Shown: positions 11,183-23,208, numbered from the stretch's first letter. The stretch is 64,000 nt of DNA from Siphonodentalium dalli (GCA_032622095.1 CP136069.1:101646278-101710277), one strand, 5' to 3'. The notes: generated from the letters alone by a model not told the origin. Numbers and translations: made by a program.

Positions 11183-11524
11183 ATTGGAATTTATGGGTCA
11201 AATAGGGTGACTCGCATATATACGAGAATGCACTGGCACAGGATCTGAAATGCTGCACCAGCGCAGCCTTGGATTAAATGTGAAAAGGTGACGTGGACAT
11301 GGAATACTTGGGTTAATAGAGTCCAATTTAAGTTTACAATGATAATGTATCAAATTCTACCAACAATGCAGCCATCAAGATAAGCCATCTCACTGCCGAG
11401 ACATTAATATCAATTATATAGCAGAGCTGTCAACTAATCACTGGTTTTGTTTATACTGAATCTTGGCATCTCTATTAAACCGATCAAATTTATAATATAA
11501 CAAATATCCAGGACAATACAGACA
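11183..11524. other. Unrecognised DNA
   Basis: No exon, repeat unit or RNA gene recognised. Confidence 0.4.
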
Positions 11525-12020
11525 CGGCAAATATGCATATACATACCATATACACCCATGTCAGACCACAAGTGCAATTCCTATATACTCACAAGCCCAC
11601 CAATGACTATCCAGCTACATGTAAGCATATTCACTTAAACAATCATGGCTGTGCATTCATTCCATGCACTCCTGTATACATTGCACGTAAGCATATACCC
11701 ACTCATGATCATACAGCCAACACCTGTATAAATTTACACCCATCCATGACAATAGCCACCCAAAGTACACCAGTATATCCTGCAAAAGGCTATCCAGTCA
11801 CTTCATATATACATAAACAACACACCAATAACAATCTAGCTACTCTTGTTATACCCATACACTACTTCAATTATCATACAGCCACTCCCTGTATACATAT
11901 GCATCTGATGGACACCCCACCCATGACCATATAGCCACTCATTGTATAACTATTCACATTGTTCATGATCATACAATTACTCCCTCTGAACATATTCACC
12001 TTACATATGACCACACATGC
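11525..12020. repeat. ~40-bp minisatellite (copy 2)
   Basis: Same repeat family as 1-560, with units such as CATGACCATATAGCCACTC and TGTATACATATGCA. The units are more diverged here. The 133-codon frame at 11533-11934 follows the repeat and shows no protein domain. Confidence 0.75.
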
Positions 12021-13058
12021 AGTCACGCGTTGGCTGCCATTTTGACACCTCATGTACTTAGCTGATCAATTGTAAAGCTAATGGATAAGAGTAGCCAGAT
12101 AATATGGTTCCTCTAAGTTCTGTTTCAAGTTTTGCCCATTGCTGTTCATAAATATGAACAGAATCCCAAAATATGTTTTGGCAGAATTCCATACTGCATC
12201 GTTAAAATGAATTTGTCATCCCCAAAAGGTACTGGGACAACCAGAATAGAACATTTAGTTGTAAGTTGATTATGTAACTTGCTTAATAACCAAGTGAGCT
12301 ACAACCTATGCTACTTTTTTCAGAACAGCAGAGAATAATGTTCAAGATATATGTGACAACTCAACTATTTTAAAAACAAATTTGGTTGATATTTTGGCAT
12401 TCATCCCTTATGAGAAATGTCAACCTACATGTACACACTATTAGACAGTTTTTTAATGTCAGATGGTTACATTAACCACCATAATTCTAGCGCATGTGTG
12501 TCAATAAAGACATAGGGGTGAAAAACTTATTTCTAGAATTGTCCACTTTTTCGAGAGTAATTTGGGTGTATTAAGTAATTCCAATTTGATATGGTTTCCG
12601 TTATTATAGTAGTATAAGGTCAAACAATATTTAATATAACTACATTCACGGAAGAGTAACCACGATTTTGTTCAAAATATCAATTGAGTTGAAGTCCATC
12701 TCTAGTACCAACAGACCATTCAGCTACAAATTGTTCACGTGATTGTGTATATTTTGTTGCCATAGCAACTAACCCAGTGCCTCGGTTGCCTAAAAGTTGT
12801 CGGATAATACTTCTGTCACTAGCGTGGAATTTTGAGAAGGAAATACAATACAGCTGATAAACCCACATTCTCCATTCCTGTATAGATGTTTCTGTGAAAA
12901 GTAGGCTGCAATGGGGTTTGTTGCTATAGAAACCCCCAGAACCCCCTAAAAATGGTCCGATCTAGTTCCCTTCTGAAAATATTTACAAAAGACCCAACCA
13001 GGAACATCTGGGCCCAATTTCACAATTTATTCATTAAAAATAACGATTTTACACATAT
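12021..13058. other. Unrecognised DNA
   Basis: No convincing coding exon or repeat. The minus-strand frame at 12680-12868 has no recognisable motif. Confidence 0.45.
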
Positions 13059-14014
13059 CAGGGTTCCTGCAAGCAAGGACTGATCAAATTTAAGGCTATT
13101 CAAGGCCATTTCGCGACATTTTTCAGCTATTTTCAAGGCCCTTTGATACCCAAATTCAAGGATTTTCAAGGCCTTAAAATAAATTAATCAGTATTCTATC
13201 ACACATTGCCATGTTAGTAATTATTAACATTACTCAAGTTGGGTACTATAATACCTGGTACTTTTCCCAATTTATTATACTCACACAATTCAATGCATAT
13301 AAGCTAAAAATATTTTTTTTTAACATCAACATCAACATTTGTAACAGGAACACATATACAAGCTTGAACCAGGTTTTAAGATTCAGCAGAAGTTTTGAGT
13401 TCCTCCTCAAGTCTATCAAGTCCGACTACGAATGGAAATGGTAGCGTCTTTTTTTTTGTCCTTCAAAATTTAAGATGTTTGTCAGATTTCACATGGGAAT
13501 CCAACGCGGCTTTTCCCATGTTCGCCACGCTAAATGTTTTCAGGCAAAGTTTGCATTTTGCAGAATACCTTTCGCCCAGAACGATCATTAACCAGTCTTT
13601 GTAACTTTCGGAAGTTAACCAACAATCTTGGAATGTGCATTTCCCCATTTTTTATTGGTAATTATCGAAAACAATCATCGAAAAATAGTACACACACAAC
13701 AACATTTTAGCAGACTGATACGACAGTCACATGCGATAATATGTCGCGCTTTGCGATTGGCCAACGTCACTGCAACTATCCAATGAGAATGCTCGATACA
13801 TCGCTGTTCTATTATAATATAACTGCGCTATTTATATCTCGCTCCAATGCAGTCATTTACCGTAAACCCGAAATGTAAGAGGTGATTAATTACGGATCAT
13901 CGGCGTGTTGTTGTATCGCGAATATTCAAGGCTTTTCAAGGCCCATTGCCATATTCCAGGATTTCAAGGTCTTGAACCACACCTTGTCAAATTCAAGGCC
14001 CCGCGGGAACCCTG
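13059..14014 (-). mobile_element. hAT-like element with BED-finger remnant
   Basis: A 956-bp element with terminal inverted repeats CAGGGTTCCTGC at the left and CAGGGTTCCCGC at the right (read inward). It is flanked by a direct CATAT on both sides (13054-13058 and 14015-14019). Five bp is short for hAT, whose usual duplication is 8 bp, but 5-bp hAT groups have been described. Both ends carry many AAGGCC/TTCAAGG subterminal words. The interior encodes only a zinc-finger remnant, so it is non-autonomous. Confidence 0.75.
13463..13648 (-). pseudogene. BED zinc-finger N-terminus of hAT transposase
   Basis: A 61-codon minus-strand frame starting MGKCTFQDCWL. It shows the BED-type pattern: Trp residues in WLTSESYKDWL, the pair CKLC, then KTF, NMGKAALDSH and SDKH. 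The Cys2-His2 set (CxxC...H...H) binds DNA in hAT transposases. The frame stops right after the finger, and no DDE catalytic domain or dimerisation domain follows within the element. It is therefore the leftover N-terminal exon of a transposase or, less likely, a captured finger. It lies wholly inside the terminal repeats at 13059 and 14014 and in the same orientation. Confidence 0.65.
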
Positions 14015-14056
14015 CATATCCGCCCAACTACACTCAGATTTTGAAGTCTACTGTTA

Positions 14057-14929
14057 CAGTAAAACCTCTCCAAACCGGACCCTCTATAAACCGAATCCCT
14101 CTCCATAACGACTATATTGTCCGGTCCCGAATTCACCAAAGTGCATTCTCACTAAAATTTACCTCTGTAATCCGGAAACTCTCTATTCCGAATATCTGAC
14201 AGCTTTTTAGTCCAAAAGTGAACTCCGAACGCGGAAAGAGATACCGACCGAACGCACATCAACATGCGGTAGATTTGACATACTTTATGCTGAATTCGTG
14301 CATGCTCTAGTCTATTGACTGGGGATCCTTTATAAGTTTAAATTTCTAGTCTATACATTCAACTTTGAGTGGCCAATTTCGTGACGGCTCATTCGCTGCC
14401 ACAGGCTGATTAAAACTGTATTGGTGACAATACACTAACAACGCATACGTTTAGCTAATTAGTGTTTAGTTTGGTGGTCGTAAAAATAAGAGTCCAATTC
14501 AGCGCAACGATTGATGAAAAACCAAAATGTCAGCACTGTAATCTCTATTCAGTTATCTAATCAGACACCTGTTATAAACCGTTTCAAAGGGGTCGCCGAA
14601 CAAAACACAGCTAATTAATCAGTACGATTATGCAAGAGTACGAATCTACTATACTAACGATGTTTCCCGTCTTATTTGCACATGTATTATGTCTTAATAT
14701 ACCATGTGTTTAATTCTTTTTATAACACGATGTTTTATCTACTGTTATTTATATTTGATTTGGTACTTTATTGAATCAATTTTAATTAATTAGCAATGAG
14801 TCGGTTGTGTTTCCACAACGACGCCAATACATTCCGATCGGTTAGTGCGATTTTCTATAAACCGAACACCTCTCTAATCTGAACAGAAGGGCTGTTCCGA
14901 AGGGTGTTTGGTTTGGAGAGGTTTTACTG
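14057..14929. mobile_element. Tigger/pogo-like non-autonomous element
   Basis: Left end CAGTAAAACCTCTCCAAACC. The right end read inward is CAGTAAAACCTCTCCAAACC as well, giving 20 identical terminal bases. It is flanked by TA on both sides (14055-14056 and 14930-14931), as expected for the Tc1/mariner superfamily. Short subterminal phrases (CCTCTATAAACCGAAT, CCTCTCTAATCTGAAC) are repeated at both ends. The 873-bp interior has no transposase frame. Confidence 0.8.
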
Positions 14930-14931
14930 TA

Positions 14932-15341
14932 ATAGCATGTCACGTGTATTGTTGAAACATACCATATAACTTTCTTTATCTGCACATTGGCATCAGAGAC
15001 ATCAGAAAATGGCACAGCCATATTAATAGCTAAGTAGTCCAAAGGCATGGGATGAAATTGGTGAATTGGGTATCGCTCCAAACAAATTTACCAGTACATA
15101 ACACAAGATTTTGGACAGATTTAAACAAATTTGATGTGGCAACTTGGGGTACCCTAATGGAGTTACAAATGGTGTTATTTTTTTTTCTTCAAATATTTCA
15201 TTTACTTTGAAAAAAAATATATAAATTGAGCAAGGAGTTCAATCTAAATTAAATTTAAAATGTTTTTTTTTTTTTTTTTTATTTAATTAAAAACAAAATT
15301 TAAATTTTTTTTTTTTTTTTTTTAGCATACTAGAGTAGCTC
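14932..15341. other. AT-rich spacer with poly-T runs
   Basis: Long T runs lie at about 15262-15280 and 15306-15324. No gene was seen. The minus-strand frame at 14842-15081 crosses the Tigger end and is incidental. Confidence 0.5.
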
Positions 15342-15865
15342 ATGGTGGTTTTGTATGCACTTGTATGTCCAGAGCAAAACTCTTCATGAATCCACTAATT
15401 GAAGGTACACGAACAATATTTGGTTGGTAACACATTTCCCATTGACGGCGAAATGGGTCAAATGGCCACGCCCCTTTTTGCGCGAAGTACTACCACCCGT
15501 CTTGACTATATCTCCAGAACCATTGGACATAGGGGGTCGTGTGACCACTCAAAATGTGCGGAATGGCAACATTATGGGGGGGTCAGTAATACATTTTCAT
15601 ATCCAAAAGTCAATGGTGTTTAAGATAATTGCCAAAAACCCCAAAAAAATCCATTTTTGAGGGCCTGAACCCCAATTTTGGGATTCAGCACTTTTATCTC
15701 AAAGTTGAGCCCCCAATTAGAATTTTATTGACCTATATCCATCGGTGCCACATACAGGTATCATTTCTGATATTTTCTGTACCATTATCGGATGGGATTG
15801 ACCTTCAGGGAGCTCTTGACCCTGAAAATAAGGTTTTTGGTTGGAATATATTGGTCGTAGAATGA
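15342..15865 (+). repeat. Dispersed repeat Q, plus-strand copy
   Basis: A ~500-bp copy whose reverse complement is at 27222-27722, with a further partial at 26352-26429. Shared phrases include AAATGGGTCAAATGGCCACG, CAATTGGTGG-like and ATTTTTGAGGGCCTGA. The copies differ at scattered positions, so they are old. No terminal inverted repeat was recognised. Open frames inside are not conserved between copies. Confidence 0.65.
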
Positions 15866-16587
15866 AAAACAGACATTTTCCCAATAACAAAGATGTTGAG
15901 GAAATAATCAATTACAGAGTATTTGATCAGTAACCTAAAACTCCTACAAAAAGGTTACCTGGTGATATAATTTGAATGTAGTTCATCTTTTGTTATCTAG
16001 ATTTCATGGCCTTTGATGTGAGATGGTTGCCAAAATGGTTATAAATGGAATGACATATACATGTATCACATTAGCAATTAATATGTAAATTAGTTCAATG
16101 TGTTATTTTCTTTAAACTTATGGGAGAACAGGGTGTTTTTATGGTATTCTAATGTTGAATTGAATTATACTCAGCCCACAAGCAGGTTTAGTGATGTTGA
16201 GTTACAATTTGATCAATCAGTATGAATCGGTAGTCGAGCAGGTTGTGTCTTTATCAGTCCCACATCAATTTTGATTGGCTGCATCACCATTTGTATAAAG
16301 GTTCTACAATTTCCCTAACACGTACATTATTTTAGAACAAATAATGGCTAGCCTGGCATGATCGCCTATATTTATATCCTGATATATGTATATGGGTGAA
16401 TATTTGAAAACTGTACAATTTGGAAGATTGCATTATGCGAAATTCAAAGTTCGAATTCACACAAAAAAACATTTCCATGTCGAACCTGATGGCTCACCAT
16501 GAATTAGGGTTTGCTTCGGCACGCTTGAATTTTATTCCTATTGCCATGGCAACATGACTTAATCAAGCAAAGTAGTAAAATATGTCA
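15866..16587. other. Unrecognised DNA
   Basis: No exon or repeat was recognised. Confidence 0.4.
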
Positions 16588-16729
16588 CTCCTGTTACTAA
16601 CAAACAACAATCAGCTTACACCAATAGCAGTCATTTCATACGACTAAAATATATTTATTGTTATTACCTTTTGTTACTTCTTGGAAATAATTGAGCTTGA
16701 ATAAGCTCATCATAGTGAATATGTTTAAA

Positions 16730-17660
16730 ATCTCTATAAGCATGGTAGTCTGGTCGTTGAGACTCGATTTTGAGGTGAACCTAGAACAAATTGTTTACAA
16801 GCTGTTTTTAGTGTCATTTTGTCGGGCAGAATCTGGGGAAGAATATATCCAAAATCCGCTAAAATCCGCTTTGGGGAAAATTTTCCACAGCTCGTTGAAA
16901 TGGGGTCCAATTTATCGGTTTTTGTGTAAATTTTGCTGATCCTTATTAGTCTAGTCAATCTGATGGAAAGAAAAACCCAACCGTGAACAAATTACTATGC
17001 AATGTCGTTTGGTGTGTTTGAATGTGACTATATCCATATGATAACATAACCAAAATCCCCGTAAATACCAGAGTGGGAAAATCGTCATTTTTGGGTGAAA
17101 AGACAGGTATATGTAAACAAAAATGGTGAAAACTGTACTTTTCTGGTCGAGACTCAGATTTTAAGGTGAACCTATATTAAATTGGTAACAAGCTGTTGGT
17201 GTTATTTTGTTGGGCAGAATATGGGGAACAATATATCCAAATTCGCTTTGGGGGAAATTTTCCACATGTCTTTGAAATAGGGTCCTATTTGTGTCTTTTT
17301 TGTGTCAAGTTTGCAGTTCCTTATTAGTCCAGTCAAACGGAAGGAAGGAAACGCCCAACCGTGAACAAAATTTGCTTTCGGTCTTTTTGAGTGTGAATAT
17401 ACTCATATAATAACATATCCAAAATCCCCATGAACCAGAAGTCGTAATTTTTGAGTCAAAATACTGGAATATGTAAACAAAAATGGTGAAAATTGGAATT
17501 TTTTTAATAAACAAATCTGCCGACCATAAACGCTCAGTCGAGTTCCCTGACTGCCAAATGTGACCATATAATAATATATCCAAAATATCCATGCGTCTAA
17601 TGAAGGGAAAGTCGTTAATTTAGATACAAATGAAGAAAATATGTAAGAAAATGGTGAAAA
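16730..17660 (+). repeat. ~370-390-bp tandem repeat, about three units
   Basis: Units share GACTCGATTTTGAGGTGAAC, GGGCAGAATCTGGGGAA and GGGGAAAATTTTCCACA. Successive units start near 16746 and 17140, and a more diverged one follows at about 17480. One inverted copy lies at 20400-20545. Confidence 0.55.
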
Positions 17661-18099
17661 TTGGAATATTTGTCTGGGAACCAGGTCGGCCAAAATGCTT
17701 CTCCAAACTGGGGCCCCATTTTTTCGTAATGATGTCTGCTCCAACTAATTTGTCGCTAACATGTGGCCGTGAATATTACGGGGCAATATGGCGGCAATTT
17801 CCTGGAGTGTACTATCATTCACTACATTGTCCTCTAAATTTATTAATGTGACAGAAACCTGCAACAAAAAAAACGCATTATTCCTGTTGCCATAGCATGA
17901 TTATGCCTGTCATTTCCTGCATAATTTGACCCTAATACTATAAAATGGCGAATCCTAATCCGTTATAGTAAGTCATATCCCGAGGATTGGGCAATTCGAT
18001 GTCTAAGCAGTCTTCAAAATGACAGCGAAAATGGCAGTCGGAAGTGAACAATTGAAGTGTATTTTTTTCTTACGATATCGAATAAACGTATAGCCATAT

Positions 18100-19205
18100 G
18101 TAGTCATATATGCCACCATACGAGTTTGCAAAGCCACCAATAGTTTCATAATACATCAAATGATTGTCCCAAACCACACAACGAGTCCGCCAAACCATAT
18201 ACAGAGTTACAAAACCCATCTGGTATCCAAAAAAACCAACATGTGAGTATCCAAATGATCCCAAATCCATACGATGGGCGCCCCAAATCCAAACATTGCT
18301 CCAAACCATCGACGGGGTGTCCCCATCCACCAAACGAGTTTCACAAACCACCAGACTGATGTAGACTGAGGTAGGTAGCTCCCCAAACGATACTCAACTG
18401 GTGTCATTACTCACACATATAGTCCCCAAACCATGCATTTGGTATTCCAACTCACCCAAAATGAGTGTCACAAGCCACAAAATGAGTGTCTCAATCAACC
18501 TGATTAAGGACCCAAACCAAACAACGAATGTTCCCAAACCACACCAGTAGTGCTCCATACGTTGCAACCTATGTTCGAAACAACATAATAGGTGTGTCCC
18601 AAGCCATCCAGTAGGTTCCAGAAATATCCAATGAGTGTCCATAACCATCAGATGAGTAAAACACACAATGAGCACCAATTGAGTGTGTCAAACCACTCAA
18701 TCAGTGCCCCAAACCACGCAATGGGTGTACTGGTCACCAAACCATCCATCTGGTGTTCGAAACCACACGATAGACAGACATCCAATATGTAGCCCATGCC
18801 ATATGTCATACAACATACAACTGTCGTCTCAATCCATTCAACTGTAGTGTCCCAAACGACCCAACCAGTGACCCAATCGGCCACGCAGTGTCTCAATGCA
18901 CATAACCAGTATCTAAAATCTATAGCGAGTGTCCCAAACCACTCAATGTGAACACTCCACCCAATTGGTGTCCCAAAAGCATCCAACTGAAGTCACAAAT
19001 TACCCAGCGGGTGACCCAAACCATAAAACTAGCTTCATAAACCATCCAACAAGTTCCCTATCCACCAACTGCACAGGACTGTTGTTGCGAACCAACAACC
19101 AACTGTCATATCAATACATCTACAATAGTGTACAAAACCCTCCATCGAGTATTTCACACGATCAAGTGAGTTTGTCAAACCATCCAATGAGTTTACCAAA
19201 ACATA
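18100..19205 (+). repeat. ~30-bp minisatellite, forward block
   Basis: Imperfect units of about 30 bp built on AATGAGTGTCCCAAACCA. The overlapping frames on both strands come from the repeat and are not genes. Confidence 0.75.
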
Positions 19206-19760
19206 GTTTGATATATTTGAAGGATGGTTTTTTGTACTAGTTTGGGACACCTATTAAATGACTGGGGCATTCAGTGGGTGGTCTGAGACACTAGTTGGAC
19301 GTTTTATACACTCCTGCTGGTTTTGATAATCATCGTGTGGCTTGGGACACTCATTGGGTGATTATGGACACTCATCTGTTGGTTTGAGACACCCATTGGA
19401 TGGTTTGTGGTACACACTTGATGATTTGAGACACCCCATACATGAATTAGGACACTCGATGGGTGACATATGGCAATCGCTGGATGGTATGGAACACACA
19501 TTGGACTCGTTTAGGCACTAATTGGATGGTTTTGGCACTATTTGGGTGGACTGTGCTACATATTATGTGGTTTGGGACGCTCGTTGGCTGATTTGGAATG
19601 CCCCTTCTATGGACTGGGGCACTCACTGATTAATTTGGTATATTATTAAGAAGGCGTTTGAGTGGTTTTACACTCCTTGGATGGTTTGGGACACGCGTTA
19701 AGTTGTTCCTGACACTCATTTGATGTATTTCGATACTAGTTTGGTTGCTGTAGACACTAA
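19206..19760 (-). repeat. ~30-bp minisatellite, reversed block
   Basis: The same units in reverse complement (TGGTTTGGGACACTCATTGG). The switch occurs between about 19200 and 19230, giving a long imperfect palindrome. Confidence 0.75.
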
Positions 19761-19849
19761 TCAAATTATATTCGATACGGGATATGAGAAGATTTAGTTA
19801 AAAATCAATGACGAAATATATATTTTTAACTTTCGATTGCAATATTCGC

Positions 19850-20260
19850 CGCCTTTATGGGACACTGTAGGGACAAATTCTCGACATACAGCTCATTATT
19901 ATCGGATTAGGGTCCGACATAATTTACTGTTGTGCTAGCCAATACATAGTTTTCGTCTAAATGGAAACAATCTAGTGAACTTTAACAAAATTCCAAATTA
20001 TACACTGGTGTGTTCGATTTGCGGTTATTCTGGGCATTAAAATAATATTTGATTTTTCTTCGAAATTTAGTACAATCTTTTTCGAATTTGAAGGGCCCAA
20101 GTTCCCAATCCTCGTGATATGGCTCACAATTATCAGACATTGATTTAAAATGGTGTATGTTGGCACAAATGGCCATTTAAACCAAATTTCTTATAAATGG
20201 AAACGATCTGGTGAAATTTAGTGAAAATTGTCCAATTTTAACAATTTCGGTCGCCATTTT
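19850..20260. repeat. ~235-bp direct duplication
   Basis: AAATGGAAACAATCTAGTGAA (about 19960) recurs as AAATGGAAACGATCTGGTGAA (about 20195). Flanking words recur at the same spacing. The copies are strongly diverged. Confidence 0.4.
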
Positions 20261-20810
20261 GAATTTTTACAATCAAATTGTACACGAAATAACATACGTC
20301 TGTCATGGCAACAATAATAATTTGTTTATGTTGCATATTCCTGCCATCTGTATAACTTTAATTTAAATGACATTCATGTGTATATTTCATAAGAAACGGA
20401 AAATCATACATAAAAAACACAAATATGACCTTTTTTCCAAAATGCTCTAGAAAATTTTCCCCAAAGCGGATTTTGGATATGTTGTTCCCCGGGTTCTGCC
20501 CGACAAAATGACACTAAAAACAGCTTGTAAACAATTTGTTCTAGGTCCAATGCTTCAACGACCAGACTATGGGTCAACTCACACATTTATTGCATAAAAG
20601 TACAAAACTGATTACTCTGTAGGCCATGAACTTAAGAGTTCCAAGTTTATCAAATTTGCATAAGTAACGGCACTTTGTACCAATCCCAATATAATAATAA
20701 CTTTTTTCTTTGGATGAGTTTTTTTTTAATAAAATATAGATATGCACTGGTATTAAACAGGAGTGACATTGGTATTAAACAGGAGTGACATTTTGGTAAC
20801 AGGAATTACC

Positions 20811-21573
20811 CTCCTGGTTTTCACAATGTTGCCATATACGGTGAATTTTGGTACACAATAATGTTATATCACTCAAGAATCTTGCTTTTGTATGTGATCA
20901 TCTTCAGTAAAAACTCTAATTATGTTTGGCCAGGTCAACACTCTGGCTGGCACTCGACTGGAGGGCATCAACAGATGGATACAACTCATAGGCTGATTCA
21001 GATAAAGAATAGGTTTGGGTTTTCACAATTCACCCTGTATAAATTGATCTGTCTGTGGTTTATATTGAGAGTTAAGAAAAGGTATGCAACTGTTTTGCTT
21101 GTTGGTGTGGGATAACTTGGAATAAATATCAAAAAGATTTTGCTGTAGCCACCAAGACTAGTCCCTGCATCTCTGATGTGACTCTTGTTGGAAATATAGT
21201 ATAAAATCAAACCGGAATACCAAATCATTCATATCCATTTGACTCTTCAATACTAGTAGGTCACATGTGACTTTTTTATTTAATTAAGACATAGTTAGAA
21301 GCTGTATAACACAAGACTTCAATTTATGGTCTTTATTTTGAACAGAACTGTGCTATAAATTTCTGGTATTTTATATGTGGCAAATTTAATGAAGTTGACC
21401 ATTGCCTGAATAAACATATATTTATTACTTCATTTTTTTTCAAATGGATTATATTGAATTTCCTTCTTGTGATGAAAAGTGATGACTACTGACTTGTGGT
21501 CATCTTCATTGACAAGAACTGGCTAATCAAAGGGTTGTTGGCAATAAATGTGCATTGCACATATCTATTGCAC
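20811..21573. other. Unrecognised DNA
   Basis: No exon or repeat end was recognised. Overlapping frames on opposite strands at 20861-21228 show no domain. Confidence 0.4.
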
Positions 21574-21595
21574 CTGTTACTGTCACTCCTGTTAC
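21574..21595 (+). repeat. 22-bp inverted repeat, left copy
   Basis: Starts CTGTTACTGTCACTCC. Its exact reverse complement is at 23187-23208. The two copies flank the family D element within a base or so on each side. Confidence 0.8.
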
Positions 21596-23063
21596 CAAAC
21601 GAGAGGCCGATCACGATCGGCAGATGTTAACCCATCCCTTGGCGATGATTTTGAACCGATTTAAACAAATTTGGTGTGGTGATTCGGGGTACCATTGGCA
21701 GAGTTATAATGATGTTAGTTTTTCAAATTTTTTTGGACACATTGGGAACCATTTTATCAACTTGTATCATAATCATCAATATCTAAATGAAAACAAATGA
21801 AAGAGTCAATGACATTTTTTTTATTATTATTATAAAAGTAAAAAAAAATAATAATTCTTTCAAAAAAGGGTCATAACTCCTTTAAAATTAATCGGATCAA
21901 ACCCATATTCAACTCACTCAGTATTTTGGGGTGTGAAACTCACATACCAAATTTGGTTCCAATCAGATAAAAAATGTTTGAGTTATGGCAATGTGTTAAT
22001 TCTGAGTGGAAAAAGGGCCATAACTCTGTAACAAAATCTCGGATCAAATCCAAATTCAAACTCGATATGTATTTTGGGCTGAGAAACCCATATACAAAAT
22101 TTGGTTCCGATCGGATAGAAAATGTTTGAGTTATCGCATTATGTACTCACATACCAAATTTACATACATCTCAATTCTATTAAGTATCAGGAATGTTGAG
22201 AAGGGTTCATTTTAATTACAAAAGTCCATACTGTACAATCGAATGGGATATAATAGGAGAATGACTACATGAAAAATATACAAAAGCATAAAATTGATGA
22301 CCAGGGTTAACAATTTTAACTCTATAAAATTAGGGGACTGTATGTCACTTGAACAATGCATTGATAGGCAGCCTAAATCTGACAAAGAGCTGCCTGGGAG
22401 TCCTGAGCCAACAGGGTCCACACACTATGGAAATGCAATAAACAGATGTCTAGCAGCAGTGAGTATCAGATTTCATTATCAATAATAGAGTTTAACTCTA
22501 GTCTCTTTCTCACAGATACCACAGTTAATTATAAGCTGCTTCTGGTTATATGTTGCAAGCAAATATCAAATCTGTTCAATTCTAAGTTAAAACGGGGCCA
22601 TAACTCTGGTATAAAAAACAGGATCTGACCCATATTCAAACTCGATCTGTATTTTGAGTTGACAAACTCACATACCAAATATGGTTCCTATCAGATGAAA
22701 ACTAGTAGATTTATTGAAGCATGCATTAATTCTATGTCAAAGGGCCATAACTCCATTAAAAATAATCTGATCAAACCCATATTCGAACTCGAACTGTATG
22801 TTAGGTGGAGAAACTGACATACCAAATTTGGTTCTGATCAGTTCTGATCAGATCATTTTTTTTTAGTTATCATAGAATTCGTGAATTCTAAGTCGAAAAA
22901 GGGCCATAACTCCGTAAATAAAATTCCGATCAAATCCATATTCGAACTCGATCTGTATTTTGGGCCAAGAAACTTACATACTAAATTTGGTTCCGATCAG
23001 ATAGATAATATTTCAGTTATCGCACCATGCGTAAAGTGTCTACAGACAGACAGACAGACAGAC

Positions 23064-23097
<34 letters not shown>

Positions 23098-23186
23098 GGA
23101 CGGACGGACGGACGGACTAACGACGAGTGGTCAATCCGGGCAACGACACTATGTTTACCATACTATGGTATGGGTAAACATAAAAA
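21596..23186 (+). mobile_element. Pearl-like family D
   Basis: The 5' end has the palindrome GCCGATCACGATCGGC, then ATGTTAACCCAT (21624-21635). The latter mirrors ATGGGTAAACAT (23170-23181) in the 3' hairpin at 11 of 12 positions. The core is roughly 150-bp units with GGGCCATAACTC, ATTCGAACTCGATCTGTATT and CCAAATTTGGTTCCGATCAG. A CAGA/CGGA microsatellite follows, then the hairpin. A truncated second copy lies at 28600-28790. The ORFs inside are repeat-derived. Confidence 0.7.
23041..23117 (+). repeat. ACAG/ACGG microsatellite of family D
   Basis: Perfect-looking CAGA tetranucleotides that turn into CGGA tetranucleotides. They lie just before the family D terminal hairpin, the position where pearl elements carry such a tract. 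Confidence 0.85.
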
Positions 23187-23208
23187 GTAACAGGAGTGAC
23201 AGTAACAG
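23187..23208 (-). repeat. 22-bp inverted repeat, right copy
   Basis: Exact reverse complement of 21574-21595. Part of the unit, GTAACAGGAGTGACA, occurs twice here in tandem and is scattered elsewhere between 16.6 and 23.6 kb. Confidence 0.8.

Larger units (their letters stand above)
16588..20810. mobile_element. Foldback-like composite palindrome (candidate)
   Basis: Several features pair in inverted order about a centre near 18.7-19.2 kb. TGTCACTCCTGTTAC (16588) pairs with AACAGGAGTGACA (about 20757). The block at 16794-16842 (GTTTACAAGCTGTTTTTAGT, then TCGGGCAGAA) pairs with 20487-20533. A block near 17971 (CATATCCCGAGGATTGGG) pairs with one near 20107. A minisatellite runs one way at 18100-19205 and the other at 19206-19760. 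Long arms made of tandem repeats are typical of foldback elements. The pairing is old and imperfect, no transposase is visible, and the outer ends are uncertain. Confidence 0.4.

Noticed and set aside
11533-11934. A 133-codon frame, the longest in the window
   Set aside because: It reads through the 40-bp minisatellite. No signal peptide or domain, and the repeat at 1-560 gives similar frames.
16446-16462. AGTTCGAATTC resembling a tRNA B box
   Set aside because: No A box at the right distance, no cloverleaf pairing and no tRNA-derived SINE body.
18070-19501. Long overlapping frames on both strands rich in Trp/Gly or His/Pro/Ser
   Set aside because: They read through the 30-bp minisatellite; composition follows the repeat unit.
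23041-23117. CAGA/CGGA tract considered as a free-standing microsatellite
   Set aside because: It occupies the standard position just before the terminal hairpin of family D, so it is listed as part of that element.
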